The notes under the pieces are model-generated. The model made no database searches and was not told the DNA's origin. It saw only the letters and a program-made list of their open reading frames with translations. From contig CAWEIK010000001.1 of NCBI GenBank assembly GCA_963809175.1, positions 186,001 through 250,000 on the forward strand: a DNA stretch of 64,000 nucleotides, written 5' to 3'. Below, in pieces: positions 32,393 to 39,894 of this stretch. The translations under genes and the position numbers were made by a program. The stretch comes from JACCTU01 sp963809175. Lineage in GTDB: Bacteria > Actinomycetota > Thermoleophilia > Gaiellales > Gaiellaceae. Position 1 is the stretch's first letter. Every line of letters begins with the position of its first letter.

Positions 32393-34020
32393 CCCGAGAA
32401 CAGGCGCGGCTGCTGCGTCTGGGCGAAGACGTTCGTGTTGCCGGGCATCCCGGCAGGCGCCGTGGTGATGAACGGGAAGGCGTCCGGCGTCACGTTGTTG
32501 TCGACGATCATCGTGCTCCCGATCATCGGGCCGTCCACCTTCGAGTTGTTCACCAGCTGGATCGCGTTCGTCGCGTAGAGCGCGCCCTGGAAGCGCACGT
32601 TGTTCGAGAGCTTCGTGCTGTTGCCGCCACCGTCGGCCGTGGAGCCGGTCTGGCTCTGGGCGCCGGCGATCGCGCCACTGCCACCGGCCACGATCGTGAA
32701 CATCTGCGTGTTCGGGTCCCAGCCGACGTACTCACAGTCCGTTCCGCCGGCGTTCTTGACGGCGCAGAACTTCGCACCGTTGTCCATCAGGAAGGTTCCT
32801 GAGACGTAGAGCGTCGCGTAGCCGTCGTACTGGAGGACGGCCGTGTTGACCATCTTGACGCTTCCGTCGATGAAGATCGTCCCGTGGGCGGTCAAGGTGT
32901 TGGTCGTGTGGTTCCACGTCAGCTCGCCGAGTGGGGTCCCTGACGGGCCGACACGGCAGCTGTAGCTCGAGTTCGTGGGCGTCAGATCGAAGACCGTCGC
33001 GATGCTGTTGTTCCGCGTCGTGTCGCCGTCGAACACGGGCGGCGTCCCGCTCGACGAGGTGCAAACCTGCTTCGGGCCCGGGATCGCGGCCTCATACCAA
33101 CCAGGCCAATCGACGGTCGGAGGCGCGATGTTCTGGGGCGTCGGGTTGACGGTCATCGCGCTCGACGTCGAGTTCTTCGAGTACACATGCTCTAGGTCGC
33201 CGCAGAACGGGCTCGAGGAGATCGTCGTCCACGACCCGGTCGCGTACTTGCAGAACTGACCGCCGGCACCACCGATCTGAACCTCGACGCGCGTCGACCA
33301 GTTGTTGGTCCCGGAGGTCCCGATGCGACCGTTGTTCGCAACATAGATCTTCCCCAGCGCGATCAGCTTCGGGGAGCTGAGGACGACGTTGTTGTCCAGG
33401 CAGAGGTTCCCCATCGCATACACGTTGCTGCCGATCGTCACGTTGTTCGAGAACGTCAGGTCGCAACCGCTCGCGGTCCCGGTGCGGGTCGCGAACATGA
33501 AGTTCCAAGCCTGGTTCTGAAGCGGCTGGGTCTCGATCGGCGTGATCGGGATCTGAGCCGACAGCTGGCGCGTCGTCGTCGCCGCGGTGCCGTAGTGGTT
33601 CTTGACGATCCCGCGCGCGTACACGTTCCAGGCCGCGTTGGCCGGTTCGAACGTGGCGCACCAGCGGACGTCGCCGCCTTCGTACTTCATCGCCGGACTG
33701 CCGCCGTCGTTCAGCTTCCAGGTCGACTCGGCCGTCCATTCGTTGTTGCCGTTCTTGCACGGCGGAAGCAGCGCCTGGTGCATGTTGTCGTTCCCGGTCT
33801 TGGAGAGAACCGCGACGGCGTTGTTGATCCCCGCTTCAGCGAGCGCGAAGGCGACCTTGTCGCCCTTGCTCCGAGTCGAGGAGCGCGCATTCGTGCTGGA
33901 GGAATCGAGGACGACGACGGCGCTGATCGAGAGCACGGACAGGATGCCCAGGGCAATGGGCAGGACCATGCCACGTTCACTCTTGAGCTTCCTAAAACGC
34001 ATGACGCCGGTTCTCAGCAT
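32389..34020 (-). CDS. PilX-like pilus-associated exported protein
   Basis: A 543-residue protein beginning MLRTGVMRFRKLKSERG, then MVLPIALGILSVLSISAVVVLD, a PilX/prepilin-like hydrophobic helix without the canonical Glu5. The exterior part is large, Asn/Ser/Thr-rich and beta-rich (SNNVTIGSNVYAMGNLCLDNNVVLSS), resembling a beta-helix repeat, with at least ten cysteines. It may be a tip-associated adhesin. ATG 34020 is preferred, with GGAGGGG upstream. A second ATG is 6 codons later. Confidence 0.8.
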   Translation of the reverse strand: MLRTGVMRFRKLKSERGMVLPIALGILSVLSISAVVVLDSSSTNARSSTRSKGDKVAFALAEAGINNAVAVLSKTGNDNMHQALLPPCKNGNNEWTAESTWKLNDGGSPAMKYEGGDVRWCATFEPANAAWNVYARGIVKNHYGTAATTTRQLSAQIPITPIETQPLQNQAWNFMFATRTGTASGCDLTFSNNVTIGSNVYAMGNLCLDNNVVLSSPKLIALGKIYVANNGRIGTSGTNNWSTRVEVQIGGAGGQFCKYATGSWTTISSSPFCGDLEHVYSKNSTSSAMTVNPTPQNIAPPTVDWPGWYEAAIPGPKQVCTSSSGTPPVFDGDTTRNNSIATVFDLTPTNSSYSCRVGPSGTPLGELTWNHTTNTLTAHGTIFIDGSVKMVNTAVLQYDGYATLYVSGTFLMDNGAKFCAVKNAGGTDCEYVGWDPNTQMFTIVAGGSGAIAGAQSQTGSTADGGGNSTKLSNNVRFQGALYATNAIQLVNNSKVDGPMIGSTMIVDNNVTPDAFPFITTAPAGMPGNTNVFAQTQQPRLFSG

Positions 34021-34057
34021 CGGCGGAGCCCCTCCGGCCCCGCATCCCTCAATCGGT

Positions 34058-34651
34058 TCAGCAAGCGGTGAGGGCAGTTCCAGCGGTGCCCAACCTGAGT
34101 GTGTTCCGGAGCACGATGTGGTCACAGAGCCGGTACGCGGGGGTCGCGTCGCCGCTCTTGACGTCCACGGGGAACGAGACCTTGACCTTGGCAAGGCTGT
34201 CCGTGCTGGCGGTCTGGTACTCGAAGAGGTTGGCCTGCGTCAGGTAGTCCGCCCAGCGAACCCCCGTCGCATCGCAGGTCACCCCAACCTTGCGGTAGAG
34301 GCGGTAGCGGCCCGCCGAGACCAGGACCGAGCACCACATGACGTTCGTCTGGGCGGCAGCGACCGCGGTCGGGCACTGGCCGGGCAGGTCGAGCCTGACG
34401 CTCGGCGAGGCGCCGCTCGCGGGGTTCGTGACCGCGCCCTGGGCGCAGTGGATCTCGCGCCGGATCTTGTCGAGCGCGACGCGCGCGTTCTGCTGTGCCT
34501 CGAAGCGGCGGTTCATGTCGAGCTCGGCGTTCGAGCCCTGGACGAAGAGCGTCGTCAGGCCGGTGAGGACGACGCTCATGATCGCCATCACCGTGATCAT
34601 CTCGACGAGCGAGAAGCCGTGCTCCCCTCGCGACCTGCGGGGGAGGCTCAT
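34058..34651 (-). CDS. PilW-like minor prepilin
   Basis: 197 residues: leader MSLPRRSRGEHG, then FSLVEMITVMAIMSVVLTGLTTLFVQGSNAEL with Glu at mature position 5. The exported domain contains RVALDKIRREIHCAQGAV, typical of PilW/PulJ-type prepilins, and four further cysteines. The ATG overlaps the upstream stop (ATGA), so it is coupled to the PASTA protein. Confidence 0.87.
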   Translation of the reverse strand: MSLPRRSRGEHGFSLVEMITVMAIMSVVLTGLTTLFVQGSNAELDMNRRFEAQQNARVALDKIRREIHCAQGAVTNPASGASPSVRLDLPGQCPTAVAAAQTNVMWCSVLVSAGRYRLYRKVGVTCDATGVRWADYLTQANLFEYQTASTDSLAKVKVSFPVDVKSGDATPAYRLCDHIVLRNTLRLGTAGTALTAC

Positions 34652-35475
34652 CGCGCGCTCTTGGCCTTGACCCGTTCGAGCGCGGCGCGCGCGACCGACT
34701 CGCTCTTCGCGCCGTAGCCCCAGCGCTGCTGCGCCTGGCGATCGACCGCGACGAGGAGCTCGAGCGCGTCGGCTCCACGCCACCAGCCGAGCTTGGCTCC
34801 GGCGACGATCCATGAGTGCTGGTAGAGAAAGTGGTTGACGCTCGCGGTGTTGGCCGGATGCGACGCGACGTAGCGGCCGAGCGCCTTGGCGCGGTCGGGC
34901 AGCGGCATCTCGTCGAGCGGCTCGGCCTTGCCACCGGGCACGGCGAACGCCGGCGGACGCTTGGCGGTGGCCACCTTCGGCTTCGCTGCGGGCTTCGGTT
35001 TCGCTGCCGGGGCGGCCGGCTCGACCGCGGGCTCCGGTGTCTCGGCAGGCGCGGCGGCACCGGCGATCCTGAGCGCCGAGCCGGGGTAGGGCGCCCCGTT
35101 CTCCGGTGAGCCCTCCTGCTTGTAGCGGCCGTTGGCCGCAAGCGTGACCTGGATCGTCGGGCTGCCGGTGTCGACGACCCGCGTTCCCGGCGCGGGGAAC
35201 TGGCCCGCGACGAGGTTGGCCGCGAAGCCCTGCACCGACCCGGTCACCTTCCAGGAGAAGCCCGCGTCCTCGAGCGTGCCCTTCGCGAAGACGAAGGCCT
35301 GTCGCCGGACGTCCGGGACGACGAGCACCGAGGGCAGCGAGGCGGCCGCGGGCTGCTCGGGCGTGCTCGGGCTCGTGAGCTGCGAGTTCGCGGCGAACGT
35401 CAGCGTCGCCGTGCAGAGAAGCGCGACGAGGGGGAGCGCGACAAAGCGCGGCAAGAGAGAAGCCAGTCTGGCCAT
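34648..35475 (-). CDS. secreted PASTA-domain protein of the pilus operon
   Basis: 275 residues: signal peptide or anchor (VALPLVALLCTATLTFAAN), one PASTA domain (about 48-113: VVPDVRRQAFVFAKGTLEDAGFSW...PGTRVVDTGSPTIQVTLA), a Pro/Ala/Lys linker, and a helical C-terminus (LGRYVASHPANTASVNHFLYQHSWIV). PASTA domains bind peptidoglycan or muropeptides, so this may anchor the machine in the wall. ATG 35475; a sigma-28-like element ends 11 nt upstream. Confidence 0.8.
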   Translation of the reverse strand: MARLASLLPRFVALPLVALLCTATLTFAANSQLTSPSTPEQPAAASLPSVLVVPDVRRQAFVFAKGTLEDAGFSWKVTGSVQGFAANLVAGQFPAPGTRVVDTGSPTIQVTLAANGRYKQEGSPENGAPYPGSALRIAGAAAPAETPEPAVEPAAPAAKPKPAAKPKVATAKRPPAFAVPGGKAEPLDEMPLPDRAKALGRYVASHPANTASVNHFLYQHSWIVAGAKLGWWRGADALELLVAVDRQAQQRWGYGAKSESVARAALERVKAKSAR

Positions 35476-35486
35476 ACCTACCTCTG

Positions 35487-35515
35487 CAATCGGCAGAAAA
35501 CTGCTCGAGGTTGAG
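35487..35515 (-). promoter_or_regulatory. sigma-28-like element before the PASTA gene
   Basis: CTCAAC, 15 nt, GCCGATTG; the ATG follows after 11 nt, unlike the 7 nt seen elsewhere. Confidence 0.45.
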
Positions 35516-35520
35516 TGCCT

Positions 35521-36951
35521 CTAGCGGTTGAAGAAGACGACGCCGTCTTTGGTGAAGGCTTCGTCCGCCTCGGTGAAGACGTCCCCCGAACGAGGGACTG
35601 CCCCGGCGGCGAGCGGCGGGGGGTCGCCCTGCCACTGGAATGCCGTGCCGGCAAACGACTGGAACCAGGCCATCGACTGTGGATACATCGTCGACGGCTT
35701 GAGCCCCAGGTGCAGATGCGGGCCGGTCGAGTGGCCGGTCGAGCCGACGAGCCCGACAGGCGTGCCCGCCGCGAGCATCGCACCAGCGACGACCGCCGGC
35801 TCGCGGTAGGCGAGGTGGCAGTACACCCAGGTGAGTCCGTCCATCGTCTGGATCGTGAAGCCGATCCCGCAGAGAGAGTCGTAGCGCCACGCTTTCGTGA
35901 CGACGCCGTTCGAGAGCGCGTAGAGCGGTGAGCCCGCGGGGGCGGCGATGTCGGCGGCCGGGTAGTCGTGGTGGTCCGCGCCGACCGAGACGACGCTGGC
36001 ACCGCCGCCGACCGGAAAGACGTAGTCGCCCGAGTAGGACGGCGCGCCGAGGAGCGACCCGGCGGCGGGTGCAAAGGCGGCTCCCTGCGCGCGAGCGCGG
36101 GCGTCGGCGAGAACCTGCTCTGCCTCTGCGAGCGTCTCCCGGAGCGCGTCGACCCGGCTCTGGACTGCAGCGTGCTCGACCCCCGCGAGCGTCGCGCGCT
36201 TCTGCGCGGCGAGTCGGTTCGAGAAGAGTTTCTGACGGTCGACCTGCGCGAGCAAATCTGCTTCGACGCGCGCCGCCGCCTTGCGTTCCTGCAGCGCCGC
36301 GGTCAGCGCTTCGCTCGCCTGCACGATCGCGAGCTGCGCGCCGCCGAGGTCCTGCTGCATCGTGTCGTAGACCAGCGTCGCCTCTCCCCCGCCCTGGCCG
36401 AAGACGGCCGCGAGCTCGAGCACGTCGTCGACGTACCACTCGGCGTGGTTGTAGGCGAAGATCGATCGGCGGAGGTCTGCCATGCCGCCGGCAGCCGCGA
36501 GATAGCGAGCCGCGGAGTACACGCCGTCCTGCGGATCCCACGGGTCGGCGATCCGGTCGCCGTCGCCGTCGGTGCCCCAGCGAAGCCAGGTGTCGGGCAT
36601 GAACTGCATCCAGCCGACTGCCCCCGCGGAGCTCGGGCCCATGTTCCGGCCGAAGTTCGACTCGATCTTGTTGATCGCCGCGAGCACCTCCCACGGGATC
36701 CCGTAGGCGGTGCCGGCGCTCCGCCAGAGCGCCTCGAGCTCGGGGTACGTCAGCAACGGCTGAACGGCGGCGCGCTCACGCCACGTGAGCGGCAGGAGCA
36801 GCGAATCGGGGGCGTTCGGCGTCTCGGCGCTCGGGAGAACGAGCGGCACACCTGCGCCGGAGCCTGCGGGCACGAGCGCAAAGACGTCCGCGCGGGCGGT
36901 TCCCCCCGTCACCGCGAGGACGAGGGCAGCGGCGAGGGCGAACCTCTTCAT
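35521..36951 (-). CDS. bifunctional wall hydrolase: lytic transglycosylase + M23 endopeptidase
   Basis: 476 residues with signal peptide (MKRFALAAALVLAVTGGTARA). The SLT domain (about 75-180) has the catalytic Glu in INKIESNFGRN and GAVGWMQFMPDTWLRWG. A coiled coil follows (about 205-290), then an M23/LytM domain (about 305-450): HHDYPAADIAAPAGSPLYA, YCHLAY and STGHSTGPHLHLGL with the zinc-binding HxH. It could open gaps in peptidoglycan for the pilus. Its ATG overlaps the pilT2 stop (ATGA), tying it to the pilus operon. Confidence 0.9.
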   Translation of the reverse strand: MKRFALAAALVLAVTGGTARADVFALVPAGSGAGVPLVLPSAETPNAPDSLLLPLTWRERAAVQPLLTYPELEALWRSAGTAYGIPWEVLAAINKIESNFGRNMGPSSAGAVGWMQFMPDTWLRWGTDGDGDRIADPWDPQDGVYSAARYLAAAGGMADLRRSIFAYNHAEWYVDDVLELAAVFGQGGGEATLVYDTMQQDLGGAQLAIVQASEALTAALQERKAAARVEADLLAQVDRQKLFSNRLAAQKRATLAGVEHAAVQSRVDALRETLAEAEQVLADARARAQGAAFAPAAGSLLGAPSYSGDYVFPVGGGASVVSVGADHHDYPAADIAAPAGSPLYALSNGVVTKAWRYDSLCGIGFTIQTMDGLTWVYCHLAYREPAVVAGAMLAAGTPVGLVGSTGHSTGPHLHLGLKPSTMYPQSMAWFQSFAGTAFQWQGDPPPLAAGAVPRSGDVFTEADEAFTKDGVVFFNR

Positions 36952-38120
36952 CCCTCGAGCGGCTGGACGATCCGAAGCTCGGGGACCCCGAGCTCGTTCG
37001 GCTCAGGCCGACTCGCCTCTTCGGCGGCCTGCATCACATCGGCGGCCTGCTGCTTGAGCGAGCGCTCGAGCGTCACGAGGAAGTCGTGCCGGTTGGTCGA
37101 GGCGTCCGCCGCAACCTCCCGGTCGACGGCTCCCGAGACCACGAGCTCGATCAGGGACTTCGTGAAGGTCTGCATGTCGAAGAACGAGCCCTCGTCGATC
37201 GCCTCGACGATCTGCTCGGTCTTGTTCTCGCGGATCAGCTCCGCGATGCGCACGTTGTTCACCATCACCTCGACCGCCGCGATGCGGCCGCCGTCGAGCT
37301 TCGGGATCAGGCGCTGGCTGACGACGCCGCGGAGCACGCCGGCCATGACGGAGCGGATCTGCTGCTGCTTCCCCTCGGGGAAGAACTCGATCATCCGGCC
37401 GATCGTCTCGGTGGCGTCGACCGTGTGCATGGTCGAGAGGACGAGGTGGCCGGACTCGGCGGCCTGAAGCGCGGTCTGCGCCGTCTCTGCGTCGCGGAGC
37501 TCGCCGATCAGGATCACGTCGGGGTCCTGGCGAAGCGCGCGGCGGAGCGCCTGGCCGAACGACTCGGTGTCGAGCCCGACCTCGCGCTGGTTGACGATGC
37601 ACCGGTCGTCCGAGTGGAGGATCTCGATCGGGTCCTCGATCGTGACGATGTGCTGCGTGCGCGTCCGGTTGATCTCGCCGATCATCGCGGCGAGCGTCGT
37701 CGTCTTGCCCGAGCCGGTCGCGCCGGTGACGAGGATCAGACCGCGATGCTCGTCGGTGAGGCGCGCAACGCCGGGAGGCATGGAGAGCGCTTCGAACGTC
37801 GGGACGGTCTTCGGGATCACGCGAAAGGCGAACGAGATCGACCCGCGCTGGCGGAACGCGTTGACGCGGAACCGCGGCAGGTCGAGCGACTGGTAGGCGA
37901 CGTCGAGGTCGCCGGAGTTGTGAAAGAGCTGGAGCCGCGCGGGCGCGGCCTTGCCGACGACCTCGAGGATCGCCTCCAGGTCGAAGATCGTGAGCGGCTC
38001 CGCGGCCTCCATCGGGCCGAGCGCGCCGTCGCGTCGGAGGATCGGCGGCTTGCCTTCCTTGAGGTGCATGTCGGTCGCGCCGAGCTCGACGGCACGCCGC
38101 AAAAGGGCGTCGAGGTCCAT
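36948..38120 (-). CDS. pilT: type IV pilus retraction ATPase PilT (copy 2)
   Basis: 390 residues from ATG 38120 (MDLDALLRRAVELGATDMHLKEG). Motifs: Walker A GATGSGKTT, Asp box VTIEDPIEILHSDD, Walker B DPDVILIGELRDAETA, His box LSTMHTVDATETI, and the retraction-type signature NVRIAELIRENKTEQI. It is only moderately similar to copy 1 and could be a PilU-like partner. An upstream extension is rejected because it would run antisense through tRNA-Tyr. It heads the second pilus operon. Confidence 0.94.
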   Translation of the reverse strand: MDLDALLRRAVELGATDMHLKEGKPPILRRDGALGPMEAAEPLTIFDLEAILEVVGKAAPARLQLFHNSGDLDVAYQSLDLPRFRVNAFRQRGSISFAFRVIPKTVPTFEALSMPPGVARLTDEHRGLILVTGATGSGKTTTLAAMIGEINRTRTQHIVTIEDPIEILHSDDRCIVNQREVGLDTESFGQALRRALRQDPDVILIGELRDAETAQTALQAAESGHLVLSTMHTVDATETIGRMIEFFPEGKQQQIRSVMAGVLRGVVSQRLIPKLDGGRIAAVEVMVNNVRIAELIRENKTEQIVEAIDEGSFFDMQTFTKSLIELVVSGAVDREVAADASTNRHDFLVTLERSLKQQAADVMQAAEEASRPEPNELGVPELRIVQPLEG

Positions 38121-38127
38121 GAACCCC

Positions 38128-38156
38128 TTTTCGGCAGGCGCCGGACGTGCCTTGAG
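38128..38156 (-). promoter_or_regulatory. sigma-28-like promoter candidate of pilT copy 2
   Basis: CTCAAG, 15 nt, GCCGAAAA; the ATG follows after exactly 7 nt. An AAAAGGGG run inside the -10 could also serve as a Shine-Dalgarno if transcription starts further upstream. Confidence 0.5.
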
Positions 38157-38179
38157 CCGGGCTAGAATGCCGCCTCCCC

Positions 38180-38261
38180 GGGGGTGTGCCCGAGTGGCCA
38201 AAGGGAACGGGCTGTAAACCCGTCGGCTCAGCCTACGGAGGTTCGAATCCTCCCGCCCCCA
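38180..38261 (+). tRNA. tRNA-Tyr (anticodon GTA)
   Basis: 82 nt with acceptor GGGGGTG/CGCCCCC (one G-U), anticodon GTA at 38214-38216, a long variable arm typical of class II tRNAs, T loop TTCGAAT and discriminator A. No CCA is encoded. Confidence 0.95.
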
Positions 38262-38281
38262 CCTTCTTTAAGGCGCAATCA

Positions 38282-38313
38282 GGATCGGGATCTGCGTGAG
38301 CAGATCCCGATCC
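38282..38313. terminator. terminator between tRNA-Tyr and the hydrolase gene
   Basis: Perfect 14-bp stem GGATCGGGATCTGC/GCAGATCCCGATCC with GTGA tetraloop, between converging units. Confidence 0.85.
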
Positions 38314-38325
38314 GCGCCAAGACCC

Positions 38326-39150
38326 CTAAAGGGTCGCTCCGCTCCCGTCGAGGAGAAAGTCCAGCAGCAGCGGGTTGACGAGTTCCGGCGTACGGATGTC
38401 GGGCCGGTGTCCGCCGCCGGGGATCAGCACGAGCCGTGCGTTCGCAAGCGCGGAGACGATGCTTTTGGCAAGCGCAACCGGGACGGGTGCATCGGCTTCG
38501 CCGTGTACGACGAGCGTCGGGCACATGACGCTCCCGAGGAGGCGGGCTGGACGTCTCCAGTCGAGCTCGATCTCCTGGGTCGCGATCACCTCCGGTGTCG
38601 CTTCGAGACCAATCGCGATCATCTCGTCGATCACATCGGCCGAGTCCGGCTCGGTGAAGACCGAGTGCATGAACGGCACGATGAATCCGCGCCAATCGTT
38701 CCGCAGTGCTTCGAGGCTCTCCGTGTCGGGAGCCGGCGGATCGGGCTCGAGGTTCAGGTACGGCCCGACGACCGCGATCCGGTCGAACCGCTGCGGGTCG
38801 CTGGTGGTCAGCAGCACCGCCGTGCCCAGTCCTCGCGACGCCGTGAGGAGCGCCGCGCGCTCGATCCCGTTTGCGTCGAGAACAGCGAGCGCGTCGTCTG
38901 CGTGGTGCGGAAAGTCGTAACCGCGTTTTGGCCGCTCGCTGGCGCCGGCGCCTCGCGGGTCGTATGTGAGCACGTTGACGTGCGACTCGAAGGCGACGAC
39001 TTGGTGCCCGACGACGCGAGCGTCGACGAGGTTCCAGGTTGGCACGAACAAAATGGTTCGCTCGCCACCGCCGTACCGGTACCAGGCAATTCGTGTGCCA
39101 TCGGCGCTCGTCGCCATGCCCTCCGCCAACCGACGGGGCGCGGGAATCAC
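38326..39150 (-). CDS. alpha/beta hydrolase
   Basis: 274 residues with alpha/beta hydrolase layout: YDPRGAGASERPKRGYDFPHHADD, nucleophile elbow LLTASRGLGTAV, LVVHGEADAPVP with the acid, and the His in PGGGHRPDIRTP. The elbow is T-A-S-R-G, lacking the first Gly of GxSxG. Similar domains occur fused to LuxR or cyclase regulators. GTG 39150 overlaps the upstream stop (GTGA); ATG 39117 is an alternative start. The substrate is unknown. Confidence 0.82.
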   Translation of the reverse strand: MIPAPRRLAEGMATSADGTRIAWYRYGGGERTILFVPTWNLVDARVVGHQVVAFESHVNVLTYDPRGAGASERPKRGYDFPHHADDALAVLDANGIERAALLTASRGLGTAVLLTTSDPQRFDRIAVVGPYLNLEPDPPAPDTESLEALRNDWRGFIVPFMHSVFTEPDSADVIDEMIAIGLEATPEVIATQEIELDWRRPARLLGSVMCPTLVVHGEADAPVPVALAKSIVSALANARLVLIPGGGHRPDIRTPELVNPLLLDFLLDGSGATL

Positions 39151-39437
39151 GCGCGCCGCGCGTCGAGGCGGATCGTCCACGGCTCGATCGTGTCGATCAC
39201 GAGATGCGTCTCGCTCCACGGGTCGCGCGCGAGCGTTTCGCGGATTGCGGCTTCCGACTCGGCCTCGACGGCGTGCGCGACGCGGTGCTCGTCGGAGAGT
39301 GGGCCACCGAGCACGATGAAGCCCGCGTCCACGAGCCCGTCCATGAAAGCAGCGTGCGCGGGCCAATCCGACTGCTCCTCCAACGGCCGTGACGGGTCCC
39401 ACTGAGGGCCGGACCGGCGCACGACGACGAGAAACAT
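39147..39437 (-). CDS. YCII-related small protein
   Basis: 96 residues (MFLVVVRRSGPQWDPSRPLEEQSDWPAHAAFMDGLVDAGFIVLGGPL) with the dimeric alpha+beta ferredoxin-like YCII pattern: N-terminal strand, conserved W-x-x-HAAFMDGLVDAG helix and FIVLGGPL strand. It is coupled by GTGA to the hydrolase gene. A GTG two codons upstream is an alternative start. Confidence 0.75.
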   Translation of the reverse strand: MFLVVVRRSGPQWDPSRPLEEQSDWPAHAAFMDGLVDAGFIVLGGPLSDEHRVAHAVEAESEAAIRETLARDPWSETHLVIDTIEPWTIRLDARRA

Positions 39438-39457
39438 CGCCACGCTCGCGTTCTACC

Positions 39458-39525
39458 ACGCGGCGGCTACCGTCACCGCGCGTCGCATGATGCGGCAGCT
39501 GCTGGCGGAGAACGCGCTGCGCGCG
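39458..39525 (+). pseudogene. internally deleted remnant of the HExxH membrane-protein gene
   Basis: 39458-39476 is identical over 19 bp to 54687-54705, the leader of the gene at 54710. Directly after it, 39478-39525 matches 55484-55531 at 42 of 48 bases, the 3' part of the same gene, and would encode MMRQLLAENALRA against MMRQQLAENALRA. About 780 bp between are missing. The 39526-39692 stretch after it holds nothing else I can identify. Confidence 0.7.
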
Positions 39526-39692
39526 AGCGGAGAGGAAGGTCGGATCGACCCACACCGAGGGATGACGCAGTCGGGTCAAGACGTGCGCGCGCCCATTCGT
39601 GAAGATCACGCCTGCCTCCCCGAGAAGCCGCGCCAAGGAAGCCTCCGGTGGTACCCCGGCCGGCGGCCGCCTCGCGGGACGCCAGCGTTCCG

Positions 39693-39878
39693 ATGGAAGA
39701 CCTTCACCTCAACGACCACGTCCGGCTTCGCGACGACTACCTCGACCTGCCGCGTGGAGCGGTCGGTGTCGTGATCGGCTTCTACCGCACCGAGCAACCG
39801 GCCGTTGCCGTGAGGTTCGAGCTTGGCGTGCGACAGGTGCCGCTCGATCGACTGGGGCTGCTCGGCGAAGACGAGTAG
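39693..39878 (+). CDS. DUF4926-like small protein
   Basis: 61 residues: MEDLHLNDHVRLRDDYLDLP, then RGAVGVVIGFYRTEQPAVAVRFE. The SH3-like beta pattern and D-x-V-x-L-x-x-D start resemble DUF4926 proteins, often found near toxin-antitoxin-like loci. Its stop lies in a 15-bp tandem duplication (39866-39895) that repeats the last five codons including TAG. Confidence 0.6.
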   Translation: MEDLHLNDHVRLRDDYLDLPRGAVGVVIGFYRTEQPAVAVRFELGVRQVPLDRLGLLGEDE

Positions 39879-39894
39879 GTCGAAGACGAGTAGG

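Noticed and set aside
34020..34050. ACCGATTG box before the PilX-like gene
   Set aside because: No matching -35 at 15 nt; the gene is probably transcribed with its upstream neighbours.
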